DNA of 64,000 nt from Aplidium turbinatum (lineage: Eukaryota; Chordata; Ascidiacea; Aplousobranchia; Polyclinidae), in the NCBI GenBank assembly GCA_918807975.1, contig OU964921.1:35862498-35926497 (forward strand). Reading direction: 5' to 3'. Of this stretch, positions 62,101-64,000 are shown in pieces. The notes under the pieces were generated by a model. That model was not told the DNA's origin and did no database searches. It was given only the letters and a program-made list of their open reading frames with translations. A program made the translations under genes and the position numbers. Positions within the stretch are counted from its first letter, which is position 1. Each line of letters opens with the position of its first letter.

Positions 62101-62577
62101 TATGAGCTAATATAGTTGTACTGAAGAGGGTTCAATACCCGAAATCGCGATCTGCAACAGAAGAATTTCAATTTGGACTTTGTCATGAACAGTATATTTC
62201 CACCCAACATTTTCTATTTCTGTTTGAACTACATGTACTTTAAAAGGTTGTCAATATTACTGCATTCAATTTTTTTCACGAGATTTACTTATTGACAATT
62301 GTGGAAGAAAAGATATTGGTCACCAACATCACATTGATGTTAATGTTTTTTTCATACACAGATATTTAAGAGTCCCCACAACTTTAAATACATCTGTTGG
62401 TTGTTGCTTTAAAATAGTTTTTTTTTTCTATTTTCAAAGTTACATGGATTAGAATAGAACTAGGCTACAGAGTGATCACTTTGCTCAATTTCAGGTATTT
62501 GATCCAGAACGATTTAATGAGAAAAACATAAGCAAGATTCCACCATTTGCTTATCTTCCTTTTGCAGCTGGCCCAAG
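40974..62577 (+). CDS. Cytochrome P450, CYP4/CYP4F-like, copy B (exons 1-10; last exon beyond window)
   Basis: Tandem paralogue of the gene at 4484-29270. Exons: 40974-41189, 43562-43703, 45628-45760, 47290-47451, 49132-49291, 51788-51946, 53541-53628, 59492-59594, 61356-61572, 62495-62577. Every exon has the same length and phase as in copy A and none has an internal stop, so the gene looks functional rather than a pseudogene. Differences are scattered substitutions, for example around the end of exon 2 (QYMGIVGHI against HYTGFFATI), RFMKTA against RFLKTG in exon 3, and [10 protein letters not shown] against [10 protein letters not shown] in the I-helix. ExxR, FDPERF and the start of the heme loop are present; the heme Cys belongs to exon 11, which would fall after 64000 at copy A spacing plus the insertion at 63476. 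Introns 4 to 7 are inflated by transposons absent from copy A. Confidence 0.9.
41830..43180 (-). mobile_element. Old hAT transposase remnant, copy B
   Basis: Counterpart of 5450-6480; minus-strand 41878-42177 reads [29 protein letters not shown]. The foldback element at 42802-43131 is inserted within it. Confidence 0.65.
42802..43131. mobile_element. Foldback element with telomere-like TTAGGG core
   Basis: Two ~115-bp inverted arms made of variants of GGTAATTTCATCG enclose a loop with GGGTTAGGGTTAGGGTTA and degenerate GGTTAAATA repeats (about 42926-43010). Flanked by the 10-bp duplication GTTTGGGTCG (42792-42801, 43132-43141). Empty in copy A near 6431. Confidence 0.82.
43562..43703 (+). CDS. 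P450 copy B exon 2
   Basis: 142 nt, same phase as copy A. The C-terminal half ([16 protein letters not shown]) is the most diverged exon segment between the two genes. Confidence 0.87.
43964..44921 (-). mobile_element. hAT transposon in intron 2 of copy B
   Basis: Ends CAGTGGTTCTTAACC / AGTTAAGAACCACTG; perfect duplication GTCTATAC (43956-43963, 44922-44929). Minus strand 44120-44608 is a 162-codon SCAND3/ZBED5-like hAT tail: [53 protein letters not shown]. The N-terminal two thirds are gone. Confidence 0.9.
44930..45627. other. End of intron 2 of copy B
   Basis: No match to copy A. The last part (CAGAAATAAAAACAACTGAACTGAACTG before the exon, about 45590-45618) looks like the tail of a LINE with a pentanucleotide repeat. 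Low confidence. Confidence 0.3.
45628..45760 (+). CDS. P450 copy B exon 3
   Basis: 133 nt, C-helix WKRHRR retained. Intron 2 before it is only 1.9 kb, against 7.6 kb in copy A. Confidence 0.9.
47290..47451 (+). CDS. P450 copy B exon 4
   Basis: 162 nt, same boundaries (TTTCTAG / GTATGA) and frame as copy A. Confidence 0.87.
48110..49041. mobile_element. Nonautonomous hAT in intron 4 of copy B
   Basis: Ends CAGGGGTCACCAACC / AGTTGGTGACCCCTG; perfect duplication GCCTACTG (48102-48109, 49042-49049). Empty in copy A near 18641. Same family as 1-65. Confidence 0.9.
49132..49291 (+). CDS. P450 copy B exon 5
   Basis: 160 nt, encodes [20 protein letters not shown] through HDEAAK; same splice sites as copy A. 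Confidence 0.87.
49789..51404 (+). mobile_element. hAT transposon in intron 5 of copy B
   Basis: Ends CAGTGGTTCTTAAAC / GTTTAAGAACCACTG; flanking duplication is worn. Plus strand 50538-50933 and 51065-51295 are SCAND3-like transposase pieces: [53 protein letters not shown]. Copy A lacks it (near 19382). Confidence 0.87.
51788..51946 (+). CDS. P450 copy B exon 6
   Basis: 159 nt, [11 protein letters not shown] to [10 protein letters not shown]. Donor is GTACGG where copy A has GTAATG. Confidence 0.89.
52289..53468 (+). mobile_element. Solo LTR (fossil), second copy, with nested LINE fragment
   Basis: TGTCACAA...CGTCACA termini with the 5-bp duplication CTTAT (52284-52288, 53469-53473). Inverted relative of 29820-30616. 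A LINE fragment sits 14 bp inside its left end. Absent from copy A intron 6, so it inserted after the duplication. Confidence 0.78.
52303..52838 (+). mobile_element. LINE 3' fragment nested in the solo LTR
   Basis: Flanked by the 11-bp duplication CACAATCAATG (52292-52302, 52839-52849). Open from about 52318 to the stop at 52808: [40 protein letters not shown], typical of the C-terminal region after the reverse transcriptase in jockey/I-type LINEs, with a Cys-His knuckle. Confidence 0.83.
53541..53628 (+). CDS. P450 copy B exon 7, I-helix
   Basis: 88 nt, [16 protein letters not shown]; the heme-linking Glu position is Ala here too. A solo LTR ends only 72 bp upstream, close to the acceptor. 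Confidence 0.89.
53966..55262 (-). mobile_element. hAT transposon in intron 7 of copy B
   Basis: Ends CAGTGGTTCTTAACC / GGTTAAGAACTACTG; perfect duplication GACTAAGC (53958-53965, 55263-55270). Minus strand carries scattered ZBED5-like pieces: [20 protein letters not shown] (about 54890-54960), [39 protein letters not shown]. Degenerate. Confidence 0.88.
55410..57395 (+). mobile_element. hAT-like transposon with ~500-bp inverted repeats and unusual transposase-like gene
   Basis: Ends TAGGGTGGGTCGAAATTTGG and its complement; perfect 8-bp duplication ATGAGCAT (55402-55409, 57396-57403). Inverted repeats extend to about 55900 and from about 56905. The 1-kb core is coding on the plus strand: [25 protein letters not shown], then after one apparent frame change near 56213 [69 protein letters not shown] recognise this as a widespread uncharacterised repeat-associated protein type, not a standard ZBED-like hAT transposase. 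Empty in copy A near 20943. Confidence 0.82.
58045..58549. mobile_element. Nonautonomous hAT in intron 7 of copy B
   Basis: Ends CAGTGATGTACGCGC / GTACATTTCTG; perfect duplication CACTTTGT (58037-58044, 58550-58557). Same family as 34524-35006. Empty in copy A near 21560. Confidence 0.85.
59492..59594 (+). CDS. P450 copy B exon 8
   Basis: 103 nt, [16 protein letters not shown], same boundaries as copy A. Intron 7 before it is 5.9 kb because of three transposon insertions. Confidence 0.89.
60603..60939 (-). mobile_element. LINE 3' fragment in intron 8 of copy B
   Basis: Minus-strand frame from about 60939 to the stop near 60632 reads [46 protein letters not shown]; same family as 52303-52838. 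It replaces copy A sequence at about 25590-25855, so insertion came with loss of target DNA. No duplication seen. Confidence 0.8.
61356..61572 (+). CDS. P450 copy B exon 9, K-helix
   Basis: 217 nt, [18 protein letters not shown] to HVWENPE; ExxR intact. Confidence 0.92.
61867..62278 (+). mobile_element. Insert with inverted arms and hammerhead-like core in intron 9 of copy B
   Basis: Flanked by the 12-bp duplication CGAGATTTACTT (61855-61866, 62279-62290). Inverted arms 61957-61987 and 62249-62279. At 62121-62144 it reads CTGAAGA, GGGT-TCAAT-ACCC stem-loop, GAAA. Same architecture as 35484-36119. Absent from copy A. Confidence 0.62.
62495..62577 (+). CDS. P450 copy B exon 10
   Basis: 83 nt, [17 protein letters not shown] to the split Arg codon before the heme Cys, which lies in the exon outside the window. 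Confidence 0.91.
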
Positions 62578-63030
62578 GTAATAATATTTTCTATTTTTCT
62601 TGGATTCTGCTCTGTGAAACAATATACTTTTGTTGCTCTGTAATTGTCCATCGTTTAAAAATCAAACTCTCAATCAAGGTTAGAGAAGCATGGGCACAGA
62701 ATTCAGTGCTTATTACAATTTGTGTTTGCAATTTAGGACCAAATTTCGAAACTCGGGTTTGAGGTGTTTATTACCCAGAAAAAAACTTATTTCGAGTTTT
62801 GAATAAACTGCTATTTGGCCCGATATTAAACTTATAATTAATGTCAATGTACAAAGACAACAGAGGGTACATTTTAATTAAATGTTATCGTTAAAACACG
62901 TTGTTTTCAAGTGATTTTTTTTATACTAACGCACGAAAATCAAAGCGTTGAAATAGACTGAGTTTCGCTTTCAGCAGCATGATCGTTGCTTACTTTACCA
63001 TGTAAATATTAACAACCTGACCCTGTTTCA

Positions 63031-63139
63031 GCCTGATGCTGCGAGTTCGCTGTGGTAATAGCAAATTGCAGTAGCTTTCGGAACACAGTTCCCTGGTCAT
63101 GTGCTGCGACGAACACAGCGAACTCGCAGTATCCGGCCA
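63031..63139. repeat. Dispersed palindromic repeat, copy 2
   Basis: Counterpart of 27749-27848 with longer arms (GCCTGATGCTGCGAGTTCGC / GCGAACTCGCAGTATCCGGC). Shared by both duplication copies, so older than the duplication. Confidence 0.65.
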
Positions 63140-63475
63140 AGACATGCGGTTAATATCTAAATTGCGAAGAAAGCGTTGAAATTTCATCATTCAGTCTGTT
63201 TCTTAGCTTTTATGAGGAATAGTCCCATATGGTAAATAAACTGTTTCAGGCTCCACTCATGTGGGCTTGATTGTAAATATGGCATGACGAAGTTCAAGAT
63301 TGTCATGTCTTCTGTTCGTAGCTTGAAAAGACACATTTACTTTTTTTAAATTTCTTGCTGTATACCGCAAGTAGAGGAAGTGTAATATACTATAGTAGAG
63401 GAATGGCTCTGCAATTGTAATTTTCCCTTTCCACAGATAAAACGAAATCCTCAGAATGCATATATAGACGAGTCA

Positions 63476-64000
63476 ATATACGGAAAAAAGACACCTAACC
63501 CCAAAAAAATTGATACAAAAGGTTTTTCAACGGATTCTGTTACCAATGGGCATACTAAATAACATACTAAAAGTCTACCAAAATCGGACCCCCAGGAAGG
63601 GGTCATTTTCAAGGAAATATACGCATATTTCTAAATAATTTTGCGTATTGGGTAGATGGTGGTATTCAAGTTGTTATTGTTCTTGTGTTTGTGACATCAT
63701 AATCACATGAATGTGTGCATAGTCGCATCACAATGCAAATGTTGTTGCTAGTATTGGTCATGCAATCATACAGGCAGTCCGACCACGAGCTGTTATTGTC
63801 CCTTTGCAAATTGGCCTTTCAGTGCAACTGCAACATCTAAATCAATCGCGATTTCTTTTGGATAGCTTGTGTCAGATGGGGTTCTGCTCTTCGTATGGCG
63901 AAATGCAGAGGTTTGAAATGAATGCCGCAAACTGTTCTGCACCAGACATGCTTGGTAAGGATATTGATGCGTTGACAATGACAGGACAACCTGCATTCGC
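63476..64000 (+). mobile_element. Left part of an unidentified coding element
   Basis: Copy B stops matching copy A at GAGTCA (63475). The new sequence begins ATATACGGAAAAAAGACACC and runs off the window. It carries the open frame 63723-64000. No known terminal motif is recognised and the right end is not visible. Confidence 0.65.
63723..64000 (+). CDS. Partial uncharacterised repeat-associated protein
   Basis: Open for 92 codons to the window edge, beginning after CATAG, which could be a splice acceptor since a stop lies just upstream in frame. Visible text: GHAIIQAVRPRAVIVPLQIG, VQLQHLNQSRFLLDSLCQMG, FCSSYGEMQRFEMNAANCSA, GKDIDALTMTGQPAF. I recognise this as the conserved core of a large family of uncharacterised proteins repeated in many invertebrate genomes and suspected to be transposon-borne. 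No function is established and no catalytic motif can be assigned. The absence of breaks suggests a young copy. Confidence 0.6.

Larger units (their letters stand above)
35029..63476 (+). repeat. Segmental duplication, copy B
   Basis: Partner of 66-28255 in the same orientation. Segments that do not align with copy A are either recognisable insertions or replaced blocks (about 38345-39720; intron 2; 60603-60939). Confidence 0.9.

Noticed and set aside
40974-62577. P450 copy B as a pseudogene
   Set aside because: All ten visible exons keep length, phase and catalytic motifs; the missing last exon is explained by the window edge.

Overview
This is intron-rich, AT-rich metazoan DNA, most likely from a marine invertebrate deuterostome such as a tunicate. 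That guess rests on CYP4F-type P450 exons with kilobase introns, very many hAT elements, Penelope-like and RTE-like retroelements and a tRNA-derived SINE. The species cannot be fixed from the sequence. There are no bacterial features, operons, CRISPR arrays or rRNA genes.

The backbone is a tandem segmental duplication. Copy A runs from about 66 to 28,255 or beyond, and copy B from about 35,029 to 63,476. Each copy carries one plus-strand gene for a microsomal cytochrome P450 of the CYP4/CYP4F type. Gene A is complete: 11 coding exons from 4484 to 29270, giving 551 codons plus stop. Gene B has exons 1-10 (40974-62577), and its last exon lies past the window edge. All ten shared exons have identical lengths and phases in the two copies. 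Both genes keep the P450 landmarks: N-terminal anchor, C-helix WxxxR, I-helix, K-helix ExxR, PERF-type motif and heme Cys. Both lack the I-helix Glu that attaches heme covalently in many CYP4 enzymes. Intron 1 uses a GC-AG donor in both.

Mobile DNA supplies nearly everything else. Comparing the copies reveals filled and empty sites. Copy A alone has hAT elements (326-1404, 23182-23855, 26005-26359), a SINE (16281-16598), a retroelement-like insert with a nested MITE (24299-24982) and a short palindromic MITE (27969-28056). Copy B alone has two hammerhead-like inserts (35484-36119, 61867-62278), several hATs (36872-38147, 48110-49041, 49789-51404, 53966-55262, 58045-58549), a telomere-repeat-bearing foldback (42802-43131), a solo LTR with a nested LINE fragment (52289-53468), a hAT-like element with about 500-bp terminal inverted repeats (55410-57395), a LINE tail near 60603-60939 and an unidentified coding element running off the window (63476 onward). 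The spacer between copies (29271-35028) holds a solo LTR and a three-level nest: Penelope-like element, then RTE-like LINE, then hAT.

The most unusual signal is a micro-insertion pattern. At many TA dinucleotides one gene copy reads TA where the other reads TAGGCTA, TAGCCTA or TAGGCCTA, and a few sites show TACAGTA or TACTGTA. These resemble excision footprints of TA-targeting transposons. The GGC/GCC class has no source element that I can see.
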